Below, in pieces: positions 34,999-42,397 of a DNA stretch of 45,763 bases (the stretch's first letter is position 1; the number at the start of each line of letters is the position of its first letter). The notes beneath the pieces are model-generated. The model ran no database searches. It was not told the DNA's origin and saw nothing but the letters and a program-made list of their open reading frames with translations. The position numbers were made by a program, and so were the translations under genes. This DNA is from Bacteroidaceae bacterium (lineage in GTDB: Bacteria > Bacteroidota > Bacteroidia > Bacteroidales > Bacteroidaceae): contig JAFXZK010000056.1 in NCBI GenBank assembly GCA_017541265.1, forward strand, positions 1 to 45,763, given 5' to 3'.

Positions 34999-35877
34999 GT
35001 CCTTCCCTTTAGGGGAGGATTTAGGAGAGGCTACCGCCCCTGCCAACAGCATGAAGATGCCGAGATAGACGTAGGGCAGCCAGGGGTCACGCACCAGCTC
35101 GAAGACGCTGATGTCGCTCATGCTGCCCTTTGCCTCGTCGTAGCTGTATTGATATATCTTCCAGCCTCGGACGGAGAGAGGCTTGTTGACGCGGATGGTG
35201 TCGCGCACCGCAATGCCGCTCTTCGTATAGACTGTCACGTCGGACACATAGCTTAGCCTCGGCTGCTCCTCAATAGAGAAGTCGTGCAGCTCTATTGCGA
35301 CAGGCAGCTCATGCACCCTGTGCCGGGCATCCATGGCACGCCATTCGGTCTTGCCTTCCTGAACCATCATGCGAAGGCTCTGCATGTCGGCATTGCCGAG
35401 GGTGCCTGCCACAAGGGCGATGAAGATGCCGAGGTGATTGAGCAGGAAGGGAACGTTGCGCCACGAGGGGTGGCACAAGCGCGTCATGCACACCATGCCG
35501 ACGAGCACCATGAGCCATACGTATGAAAGCACGAAAGGCCAGAAGGAGAGCATAGCCGTGATGCCTATAGGCTCCATCGGCACATGGCCCGACGGCACTT
35601 GCCTTGTGACACCCATCAGGACGGTCAACATGGCGCACGTCACCATAGCCGGTATGCCTGCCTGAAGCGTTGCCATCCAGCGGAAGAGCTGTACCTTGCC
35701 GCGGAGCATGTGCATTGTGGTAATGCCGAGCAACAGCACCGCCAGCACGATGATGTTGGCAGGCCAAGCCATCGTGTCCCAGCGGACAGGACCGACAGCC
35801 AATTGCAGTACCATGCCCGCCACTATCAAAGCGGAGCAGACAAGGCCGCCCTCTTTCATTCGCCACGTTTTGCGCAT
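34984..35877 (-). CDS. ResB/Ccs1-like cytochrome c biogenesis protein
   Basis: A 297-residue membrane protein with four N-terminal segments, a periplasmic domain of about 100 residues and a final segment. The ResB signature RGWKIYQYSYDE lies in the periplasmic part, followed by LVRDPWLPYVYLGIFMLLAG. It would partner CcsA downstream. The ATG at 35877 is preferred to a GTG two codons earlier. The C terminus (SPKSSPKGKDLNGK) is encoded by another palindromic element of the coding type and by the CATTTAC repeat, so the native tail has been replaced or extended. Confidence 0.8.
   Translation of the reverse strand: MRKTWRMKEGGLVCSALIVAGMVLQLAVGPVRWDTMAWPANIIVLAVLLLGITTMHMLRGKVQLFRWMATLQAGIPAMVTCAMLTVLMGVTRQVPSGHVPMEPIGITAMLSFWPFVLSYVWLMVLVGMVCMTRLCHPSWRNVPFLLNHLGIFIALVAGTLGNADMQSLRMMVQEGKTEWRAMDARHRVHELPVAIELHDFSIEEQPRLSYVSDVTVYTKSGIAVRDTIRVNKPLSVRGWKIYQYSYDEAKGSMSDISVFELVRDPWLPYVYLGIFMLLAGAVASPKSSPKGKDLNGK
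34999..35030. repeat. Variant palindromic element (C terminus of resB-like gene)
   Basis: On the minus strand, AAATCCTCCCCTAAAGGGAA reads SPKSSPKGKDL at the end of the ResB-like protein. Same design as the C/G-rich elements with an AAGG core; coding on the minus strand. Confidence 0.6.
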
Positions 35878-35896
35878 TTTCACTCAATACTTCGCA

Positions 35897-35904
35897 CAAA
35901 GATA
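35897..35904 (-). promoter_or_regulatory. -7 box of the resB operon
   Basis: TATCTTTG on the minus strand, about 20 bases before the ATG at 35877. Confidence 0.6.
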
Positions 35905-35948
35905 CGAAGAAAATAAGAATAAAGAAAGAAGAATTAAGAATTATTTTG

Positions 35949-35956
35949 TAACTTTG
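35949..35956 (+). promoter_or_regulatory. -7 box of the exonuclease III gene
   Basis: TAACTTTG on the plus strand, 24 bases before the ATG at 35980, divergent from the resB promoter. Confidence 0.55.
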
Positions 35957-35979
35957 CAGGCAACTATCAACTCGGAACC

Positions 35980-36735
35980 ATGAAATACGTCAGTTGGAAC
36001 GTCAACGGCCTTCGCGCTGTTGTGGGGAAGAACTTCAAGGATGTCTTTGCACAACTCGATGCAGACTTCTTTTGTCTGCAAGAGACCAAGATGCAGGCAG
36101 GACAGCTCGACCTGAGCTTCCCCGGATACCAGTCCTATTGGAACTATGCAGAGAAGAAAGGCTATTCCGGCACAGCTGTCTTCACCAAGCACACACCTGT
36201 TGCCGTGACCTACGGCATGGGCCTCGAAGAGCACGACCACGAGGGGCGCGTCATCACACTCGAGATGGCGGACCACTTTCTGGTGTGCGTCTATACGCCC
36301 AACAGTCAGGACGGTCTGTTGCGACTCGGCTACAGGATGCAGTGGGAGGATGCCTTCCGCGACTTCCTTATAAAGCTCGACAAGCAGAAGCCGGTCATCG
36401 TGTGCGGCGACATGAATGTGGCACACGAGGAGATTGACCTGAAGAATCCAAAGACGAACCACATGAATGCGGGCTTCACGGACGAGGAGCGCGAGAAGAT
36501 GACCGTGCTGCTCGGCTCGGGCTTCATCGACACATTCCGCCACTTCTATCCCGATGCTACCGACCGCTACAGCTGGTGGAGCTATCGTTTCCGTGCCAGG
36601 GAGAAGAACGTGGGCTGGCGCATCGACTACTTCCTCGTGTCCGAGCGACTTGCCTCACGCTTGCAGTCGGCCGACATCCTCGATAACATCATGGGCAGCG
36701 ACCATTGTCCCGTCTCGATAATTCTCAATTCATAA
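35980..36735 (+). CDS. xth: Exodeoxyribonuclease III
   Basis: A 251-residue AP endonuclease/3'-5' exonuclease for base-excision repair. Active-site motifs: SWNVNGLRA (Asn7/Asn9), CLQETK (Glu35), CGDMNVAH and GSDHCP (Asp241, His242). The length is typical. The stop codon TAA lies in an AATTCAT heptamer tract that runs on to the flippase start. Whether it is XthA- or ExoA-like cannot be settled by eye. Confidence 0.93.
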   Translation: MKYVSWNVNGLRAVVGKNFKDVFAQLDADFFCLQETKMQAGQLDLSFPGYQSYWNYAEKKGYSGTAVFTKHTPVAVTYGMGLEEHDHEGRVITLEMADHFLVCVYTPNSQDGLLRLGYRMQWEDAFRDFLIKLDKQKPVIVCGDMNVAHEEIDLKNPKTNHMNAGFTDEEREKMTVLLGSGFIDTFRHFYPDATDRYSWWSYRFRAREKNVGWRIDYFLVSERLASRLQSADILDNIMGSDHCPVSIILNS

Positions 36736-36754
36736 TTCATAATTCACAATTTTT
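36720..36754. repeat. AATTCAT heptamer tract (xth-flippase gap)
   Basis: Tandem AATTCTC, AATTCAT, AATTCAT, AATTCAC units overlap the end of the exonuclease gene, supply its stop, and end just before the flippase ATG at 36756. Confidence 0.75.
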
Positions 36755-36755
36755 C

Positions 36756-38180
36756 ATGGCAAACCTGAAAGCTCTTGCCAAGGACACAGCCATCTACGGG
36801 CTTTCGAGCATCGTGGGGCGCTTCCTCAACTACCTGCTCGTGCCGCTCTACACGCACTACATGCCCAAGGCTTCGGGCGACTATGGCGTGAGCACGAACA
36901 TGTATGCGTACACCGCTTTGTTCTTCACCATCCTGACCTTCGGCATGGAGACGACGCTCTTCCGCTTCGCCAACGACGAGCGCGAAAGGCCCGATACGGT
37001 CTTCTCCACCGGCTTTGCGATGGTGGGAAGCCTCGCCGCCCTGTTCCTCGTGCTTGTCTTCGGCTTCATCACACCCATTTCGGGCTATCTCGGCTATGCC
37101 GAACATCCCGATTACTTGCTGATGATGGCGACTGTTGTTGCCCTGGATGCCTTGCAGGCTCTGCCTTACTGCTACCTCCGCTTCCAGCATCGCCCCATTC
37201 GTTTCATGTCGCTGAAGATGCTCTTCATCTTCCTCAACATCGGCCTCAACCTTATTTACTTCGTCCTCCTCGGTAAGACGAGTGTCTTCTATGTCTTCTT
37301 CATCAACCTGCTTTGCACAGGCTTCGTCACCCTCTTCTTCATCCCTGACCTGATAAAGATTCATTGGAAGTTCGACGGCAGGCTGCTTCGCAGGATGCTT
37401 TCCTACTCGTGGCCGATACTCGTGCTGGGCGTGACGGGCATCCTCAACCAAGTGGCCGACAAGATTCTCTTCCCGAAGGTTTATCCCGATGAGGCGCAGG
37501 CGAACGTCGAGCTGGGCGTTTATGGCAGCTGCGTGAAGATAGCGATGATCATGGCGATGATAACCCAAGCGTTCCGTTATGCCTACGAACCCATCGTCTT
37601 CGCCAAGTCGAAAGATGCCGACAAGAAGGAGTACTACGCCCTGGGCATGAAGTATTTCATCATCTTCACCCTGCTGGCTTTCCTCGGCGTAATGGGCTGG
37701 CTGCCTGTCATACGCCATATGATTGGCGAGGATTACTGGGAGGGATTGCGCGTCATCCCCATCGTGATGGCGGCAGAGATTATGATGGGCATCTACTTCA
37801 ACCTGTCTTTCTGGTACAAGCTCATTGACAAGACCATCTACGGCGCGCTGTTCTCCCTGGCAGGATGCTTCATGCTCTTTGCCGTCAACCTGTGGGGCAT
37901 TCCGCAATACAGCTATATGGCTTGCGCCTGGGGCGGTGTGGCAGGCTACGGTACGGCGATGCTCCTGAGCTATTTCGTCGGGCAGCGGCTCTATCCCATC
38001 CCCTACCCTCTTCGCTCAATAGCCTTCTACATCATCATTGCTGCCGCGTTCTATTATATGATGACGCTCATCCCGTCGGAGTGGCCCGCATGGCAATACG
38101 TCGGCATCAGCACGGTGCTCATCATCGCCTATGCAGCTCTTATCTATAAGAAGGAACTGAGGAAAAGACAACAAGCCTAA
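36756..38180 (+). CDS. Polysaccharide flippase (Wzx/MATE-like)
   Basis: A 474-residue protein with about 12 to 14 membrane segments. The opening LAKDTAIYGLSSIVGRFLNYLLVPLYTHYM is characteristic of Bacteroidales MOP-superfamily polysaccharide exporters, which flip lipid-linked oligosaccharides across the inner membrane. The ATG at 36756 is preferred; the open frame upstream (from 36705) is formed by exonuclease codons and a repeat (NSQFIIHNSQF). No glycosyltransferases are adjacent, so its glycan is unknown. Confidence 0.85.
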   Translation: MANLKALAKDTAIYGLSSIVGRFLNYLLVPLYTHYMPKASGDYGVSTNMYAYTALFFTILTFGMETTLFRFANDERERPDTVFSTGFAMVGSLAALFLVLVFGFITPISGYLGYAEHPDYLLMMATVVALDALQALPYCYLRFQHRPIRFMSLKMLFIFLNIGLNLIYFVLLGKTSVFYVFFINLLCTGFVTLFFIPDLIKIHWKFDGRLLRRMLSYSWPILVLGVTGILNQVADKILFPKVYPDEAQANVELGVYGSCVKIAMIMAMITQAFRYAYEPIVFAKSKDADKKEYYALGMKYFIIFTLLAFLGVMGWLPVIRHMIGEDYWEGLRVIPIVMAAEIMMGIYFNLSFWYKLIDKTIYGALFSLAGCFMLFAVNLWGIPQYSYMACAWGGVAGYGTAMLLSYFVGQRLYPIPYPLRSIAFYIIIAAAFYYMMTLIPSEWPAWQYVGISTVLIIAYAALIYKKELRKRQQA

Positions 38181-38191
38181 GGTAATTGTCA

Positions 38192-38275
38192 AATTAGGCA
38201 CGCCTAATTGGGCAATTAGGCACGCCTAAATAGCAAACTAGGCACGTCTAATTGTCGAATTAGGCGTGCCTGGTT
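38192..38275. repeat. Four-unit palindromic array, 22-bp period (array 3)
   Basis: 18-bp units start at 38192, 38214, 38236 and 38258, exactly 22 bp apart with 4-bp spacers. The first is AATTAGGCACGCCTAATT; the second and third vary by one to two bases; the fourth, AATTAGGCGTGCCTGGTT, is in the reverse orientation. It fills the gap between the convergent flippase and transglutaminase genes, and unit 4 is followed by a T-run, so it may also terminate transcription. Confidence 0.85.
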
Positions 38276-38291
38276 TTATATCGCATCAAAG

Positions 38292-40832
38292 CTATTCCTT
38301 CAAGATTATCTTCCTCAAGGCATCCATCAGCTGGTCTGCCAGGCCGATGTTGTAGCCCTGGCGGAACCAAACGACGCGGTTGAACGTGTCGCACAGCATC
38401 AGGATGGGCAGCTCTTCGTTACCCTTCGTCAGCTCCTGGATGTGCATTGCCTCGATTGTCTCCGGGTCGGCAACGCCAAAGAGGACGTTTCCGGGCAGGT
38501 CGTCGAAATCCTTGCGGTCGAAGTGGTCGTAGTCTTCCTGACTTTGGAAGAGCATCAAGTAGCAATGTTCCCACTGCGAAAAGTGGATATTGGCTGCCTC
38601 CATGTCGCGCAGAAGGTGTATGCTTGGCTCGTGATTGCTGCGGATAAGGGCCACCATATAGAAGCCCCGCCCCGTAGTTTCCAGTATCTTCTTGTGGACG
38701 CCACGAGCATTGGTGAAGTAATTCTCGCAGTCGAAGTTGCCGATGACATGCAGGTGCTCCTCGTCGGCACGCAGGTGAAGCTGTTCCGTCTGTTGCTGCT
38801 GTGCAGCAACGCTAAAGAACTCAAGGTTCGCCCACACACCGCCATTCGCCAATCGTGTACCGCTCACAAGCATGTACTGCCCTGCATCGAGCTGTTCGCC
38901 TTCACCGAAAGGATGCTTCCACGTCGTGCCCTCCGGATACTCCAGCACTTTCGGGCGACCGCCCTCGATGCGCGACAGGGCGAAATGCGAGTAGTAGGAA
39001 GGATTCTCCTTCACCTGCTGGTCCCCGTAGAAGAGGTACAGAAGCCCCCTCCCTGCTCCCCCTTTTGGGGAGTGCTTTTGTGGAGTATCAAACAGAACTT
39101 CTTGCCATTTTACATCTAAGTCAGTAGCACTCCCCCAAAGGGGGAGCGGGGAGGGGGCTTGTACTTCCACTTTGCCCGTCACCTCGTCTATGCGGGCAAA
39201 GATGCCTGCGCTGCGGGCCGCTGCCACGAAGAAGATGTCGCGACTGTGGGCATCGCATGTCCGATGCCTCAACACACCGAGCGGACTCATGCAGAGATGC
39301 TGCGGGTTGCGCGTGTCGTCCACCGTGATGCTGTCCGTCACCCACTGCACAATGTCCTCCGCCGTCATGCCCTCGAACTTCTGCCGGAGCACCTCGCGAC
39401 AAGGCGTCAGCCGTTCATTGGCGACGCGAGGTGAAAGAACGTAGTCCTGCCAAAGAGGACTATCGAGGCTAATTGTATGTTTAGCTGCATCTTGTAATAC
39501 ATCGAGTGTAACATCACGGAAGTCTTTTTTAGAGAGCGTCGAAAGGACATCAGTCTTGCCCCCTGCTCCTTGCTCCTTTTCCCTAAACTCAACGATGGTC
39601 TGCCAGTTGGCGCGTGCCAGCGCCTCGGGGCTGTCGGGTTCCGCGTTCTGGCAGAAAGCTTGCTTCATATAGGCACCCCGGATGCTGTCTTCCTCGGCGA
39701 GGCGTTGACGGTTGGCGCGAACAGCCTCAGGGCTGACATCGGGCTTGTTGTCCTTTCCATATGGCGGCATCAGGTTAAGCTCTAGCGAGGCGGTGTAAGT
39801 GCTGTCCTTGTCCATAACGACAGTAACCAGGGCTTCCTTTCCCACGCTCACTTTCTTGAAGCCGAACATGCCGTCCTTGCTTGCCCAGACGATGAGGTCG
39901 CCCTTGCCGCAAGTCAACGAAGACTGTCCCTTGGCATCGCTCTTCTTCGAGACGATGGGGTACAGCTCGGCATAGTTGTAGAGACGGTAATCGACCGTCG
40001 CACCCTCGACGGGCAGGCTGTCCTTGCCAAGCACGGTCACGATGATGGTGGCTACATCGACATAGTTCTTCGTGACGTTAATCTCCGTATAGCACGCCGT
40101 CTTATTCACCACATCTTCGGGTCCCGTGTAATCACCAAAGACCTTCGTGTGCATCAACATGCCTCTGCTGGCCGGCTCGTTAAACCATCCGAGGTTCAGC
40201 ACCGGCTCTGGTTCGCAGGCACCGAGGAAGTACCACTTGCCATCGACCCAGGCCTCCACCCAGGCATGGTTGTCGTCGGTATGTGCCCAGCGTGGCGTAT
40301 AGACCTGACGGGCAGGGATGCCGATGGTACGCAGAGCTGTGACGGTGAAGGTGCTCTCCTCTCCGCAACGTCCGATGGCAGAGCGCAGCGTGTTCATAGG
40401 CGAGGAGGTGCGGCTGTCGCTGGGCTGGTAGCTGACGTGTTCGTGACACCAATGGTTCACCTCAAGCACAGCGCCGTACATCGTCTTCCCCTTGACGCGC
40501 TCCTTCAGCTCGTCGTAATAGACGATGCGGAACGAGTCGAGGTCTTCGTTGTTGACGCGCAGAGGCAGCACGAAGTGCCGCCATTCCCTGCCGGGCACCT
40601 TCTCGCCCCAGGGCATCTCGCGTCTCGCCTTCAAGGCAACCTCGATGTTGGCTTCCCAGAACTCGCGAGGGTAGTCCACGCTGTCAGGCAGGGGCATTCC
40701 GGCATACAGGAAGTCCAGTGCATCCTGCACCTCTTGCCTGCGGCTGTCTGTGCAAGCCGTCAGGGCACAAATAAAAGCAAAAAGCCCCACAATGAGGGCT
40801 TCCTGCAATAGCTTTCTTCTGTTATTCTGCAT
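38292..40832 (-). CDS. Transglutaminase-domain lipoprotein
   Basis: A large (846-residue) lipoprotein (Cys27 in LTAC) with a transglutaminase-like core: GRCGEES (Cys156) and DDNHAWVEAW (His189). Carboxypeptidase-regulatory-like beta domains (VTVLGKDSLPVEGATVDYRLYN) follow, and a second transglutaminase-type region near 500-600. Such proteins may be proteases, deamidases or cross-linkers on the surface; activity is unknown. Two oppositely oriented C/G-rich elements lie within it, coding [11 protein letters not shown] (about 558-568) and [11 protein letters not shown] (about 586-596), flanking a native-looking stretch. A GGAGCAA heptamer tract encodes EKEQGAGGK near 39557-39583. Its start overlaps the GH125 stop by 11 bases. 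Confidence 0.8.
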   Translation of the reverse strand: MQNNRRKLLQEALIVGLFAFICALTACTDSRRQEVQDALDFLYAGMPLPDSVDYPREFWEANIEVALKARREMPWGEKVPGREWRHFVLPLRVNNEDLDSFRIVYYDELKERVKGKTMYGAVLEVNHWCHEHVSYQPSDSRTSSPMNTLRSAIGRCGEESTFTVTALRTIGIPARQVYTPRWAHTDDNHAWVEAWVDGKWYFLGACEPEPVLNLGWFNEPASRGMLMHTKVFGDYTGPEDVVNKTACYTEINVTKNYVDVATIIVTVLGKDSLPVEGATVDYRLYNYAELYPIVSKKSDAKGQSSLTCGKGDLIVWASKDGMFGFKKVSVGKEALVTVVMDKDSTYTASLELNLMPPYGKDNKPDVSPEAVRANRQRLAEEDSIRGAYMKQAFCQNAEPDSPEALARANWQTIVEFREKEQGAGGKTDVLSTLSKKDFRDVTLDVLQDAAKHTISLDSPLWQDYVLSPRVANERLTPCREVLRQKFEGMTAEDIVQWVTDSITVDDTRNPQHLCMSPLGVLRHRTCDAHSRDIFFVAAARSAGIFARIDEVTGKVEVQAPSPLPLWGSATDLDVKWQEVLFDTPQKHSPKGGAGRGLLYLFYGDQQVKENPSYYSHFALSRIEGGRPKVLEYPEGTTWKHPFGEGEQLDAGQYMLVSGTRLANGGVWANLEFFSVAAQQQQTEQLHLRADEEHLHVIGNFDCENYFTNARGVHKKILETTGRGFYMVALIRSNHEPSIHLLRDMEAANIHFSQWEHCYLMLFQSQEDYDHFDRKDFDDLPGNVLFGVADPETIEAMHIQELTKGNEELPILMLCDTFNRVVWFRQGYNIGLADQLMDALRKIILKE
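39042..39077. repeat. C/G-rich six-frame-open element, copy G (in transglutaminase gene)
   Basis: Translated on the minus strand as [11 protein letters not shown]. It carries small changes in the core (CTTTTGGGG and CCCTGC). Paired with copy H 50 bp away in opposite orientation. Confidence 0.8.
39128..39161. repeat. C/G-rich six-frame-open element, copy H (in transglutaminase gene)
   Basis: Translated on the minus strand in a different frame from the other copies, as [11 protein letters not shown]. The sequence is otherwise the same as copy F. Confidence 0.85.
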
Positions 40833-42249
40833 ACATATCTACGATAAGTTCGCCAAAGAGGGTGTTGGCCCAAGCAAACCAAGAACGGGTGAAGTCCGCA
40901 GCGTCGTCCTTGTTGAAGGACTCGTGCATGAAGCCTGTGCCGCCGTCGGTCTTGAGGATTTGCTGTACGCACCATTCCTTCTCGGCGCGGTCATTTGTGG
41001 TAAAGGCTTTCATCACCAGACTCATGGGCCAAGGCTTGTTGAGGCCGCAATGGGGACCGCCTATGCCTTCGCCTGCCTTGCCCTTGAAGAAGTAAGGATT
41101 GTCCTCGCTCCATACGAACTTGCGCGTGTTCTGATAGATGGGGTCGTCGATGGCGACGTCGGTCAGGTAGGGCAGGCACAGCAGGCTGGGCGCGTTGCTG
41201 TCGTCCATCAGGAGGGCTGAGCCGTAGCCGTCCACCTCGAAGGCATAAATCTTTCCATATTTGGGATGTTCCACAACGGCGTACTTCTCCAGAGCCTCTT
41301 CCACCTGGGTTGCCATGCGGCGGCAGTCGCTGGCCAGGCCGTACTCCTTGTTCACATCGTTCAGGATGATGGCAGCCTTGCGCAATACGCTCACGGCAAA
41401 GAAGTTGCTGGGCACGAGGTAGGGGAAGATGGTGCTGTCGTCGCTGGGACGGAAGGCACTGGCTATCAGTCCGCAGGGCTTGCCGGGATGGCCGTAGCCT
41501 CGGTTGGAGCGTGTGTCGTGCAAAGCCTCTGTCTTGCGTGTGAAGCGATAGTTTGTGATGGGGCCGTTCCAGTTCTGTTGGTCCTGGAAGACGTGCAGTA
41601 TCTCGCGGATGGCCTGAATCCACTTCTCGTCGAAGATGCTGGTATCGCCCGTCTTCTGCCAATACGCGTATGCAAGGCGCAAAGGATAGCAGAGGGAGTC
41701 AATCTCGTACTTGCGCTCGTGCAGTTCCTTCTTCATCTTGGTATTGTCAGTCATCCAGTGACCATTCTCAATGGCTTTGATGTTGAAGGCATTGGCGTAG
41801 GGGTCGATAAGGATGCAAGCTAACTGCCGACGGATGACGCCACGAATGAGGTGGCGCAGCGGCTCGTCCTGGTTCACATAGCGGAGGTAGGGCCACACCT
41901 GTGCAGCACTGTCGCGCAACCACATGGCCTCGATGTCGCCAGTGATGACGAAAGTGTCATCGTCGCCGCTCTCGTTGCTGTACCACACGGTCGTGTCGAG
42001 CGTGTTGGGGAAGCAGTTGACGAACATCCAGTAGAGCTTGGGGTCGATGGCCGAAAGCTTCTGCTTGAGGTCGATGATTTGCTTCTCGATGGCCTCGCTG
42101 CGGAAGAGACGCTTCTCGGGCGCAGGGCGCAGATCTTTGATGGTGCTCTGAACTGCCACCTCCTGCTTCTTCGCAGGCTCGGGGATGAAAGGTGCTGCCA
42201 CAGCACTTGCCGGGACAGCCAAAAGGAGGGAAATGATAAGCTTTTTCAT
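40822..42249 (-). CDS. GH125 exo-alpha-1,6-mannosidase
   Basis: A 475-residue exported enzyme (signal peptide about 1-18) of family GH125. Hallmarks: TDTTVWYSNESGDDDTFVITGDIEAMWLRDS near 85-115, ENGHWMTDNTKMKKELHERKYEIDSLCYPL, and GGTGFMHESFNKDDAADFTRSWF with the late catalytic acid. GH125 enzymes remove terminal alpha-1,6-linked mannose from high-mannose glycans. The GH92 gene lies upstream on the same strand and a transglutaminase lipoprotein overlaps downstream, so this looks like an N-glycan or yeast-mannan unit. An octamer tract lies upstream (42250-42352). Confidence 0.92.
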   Translation of the reverse strand: MKKLIISLLLAVPASAVAAPFIPEPAKKQEVAVQSTIKDLRPAPEKRLFRSEAIEKQIIDLKQKLSAIDPKLYWMFVNCFPNTLDTTVWYSNESGDDDTFVITGDIEAMWLRDSAAQVWPYLRYVNQDEPLRHLIRGVIRRQLACILIDPYANAFNIKAIENGHWMTDNTKMKKELHERKYEIDSLCYPLRLAYAYWQKTGDTSIFDEKWIQAIREILHVFQDQQNWNGPITNYRFTRKTEALHDTRSNRGYGHPGKPCGLIASAFRPSDDSTIFPYLVPSNFFAVSVLRKAAIILNDVNKEYGLASDCRRMATQVEEALEKYAVVEHPKYGKIYAFEVDGYGSALLMDDSNAPSLLCLPYLTDVAIDDPIYQNTRKFVWSEDNPYFFKGKAGEGIGGPHCGLNKPWPMSLVMKAFTTNDRAEKEWCVQQILKTDGGTGFMHESFNKDDAADFTRSWFAWANTLFGELIVDMYAE

Positions 42250-42253
42250 TGTT

Positions 42254-42352
42254 ATTTCGTTGTTTCGTTATTCCATTTCTCGTTATATCGTTATTCCGTT
42301 ATCTCGTTATAACGCAATGTTCGTTATGACGTTATTACGTTATTTCGTTATG
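42254..42352. repeat. CGTTATNN octamer tract (GH92-GH125 gap)
   Basis: About ten to twelve 8-bp units (CGTTATTC, CGTTATAT, CGTTATGA and so on) make the longest tract of this type in the window, between GH92 and GH125. Confidence 0.8.
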
Positions 42353-42358
42353 ACGATT

Positions 42359-42394
42359 CTCCCCTCTCCCACAGGAGAGGGGTCGGGGGTGAGG
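42359..42394. repeat. Variant C/G-rich palindrome, intergenic
   Basis: CCCCTCTCCCACAGGAGAGG followed by GGTCGGGGGTGAGG. Same general design as the coding elements but in the gap just after the GH92 stop; it may act as a stem-loop. Confidence 0.6.
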
Positions 42395-42397
42395 CTT

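Noticed and set aside
36744-37907. 387-codon antisense frame under the flippase
   Set aside because: Charged, His/Glu-rich shadow typical of the antisense of a membrane protein gene.
38192-38275. Simple terminator as full explanation of array 3
   Set aside because: A terminator needs one hairpin; four units at exact 22-bp spacing matching other arrays ask for another explanation, though termination may be a side role.
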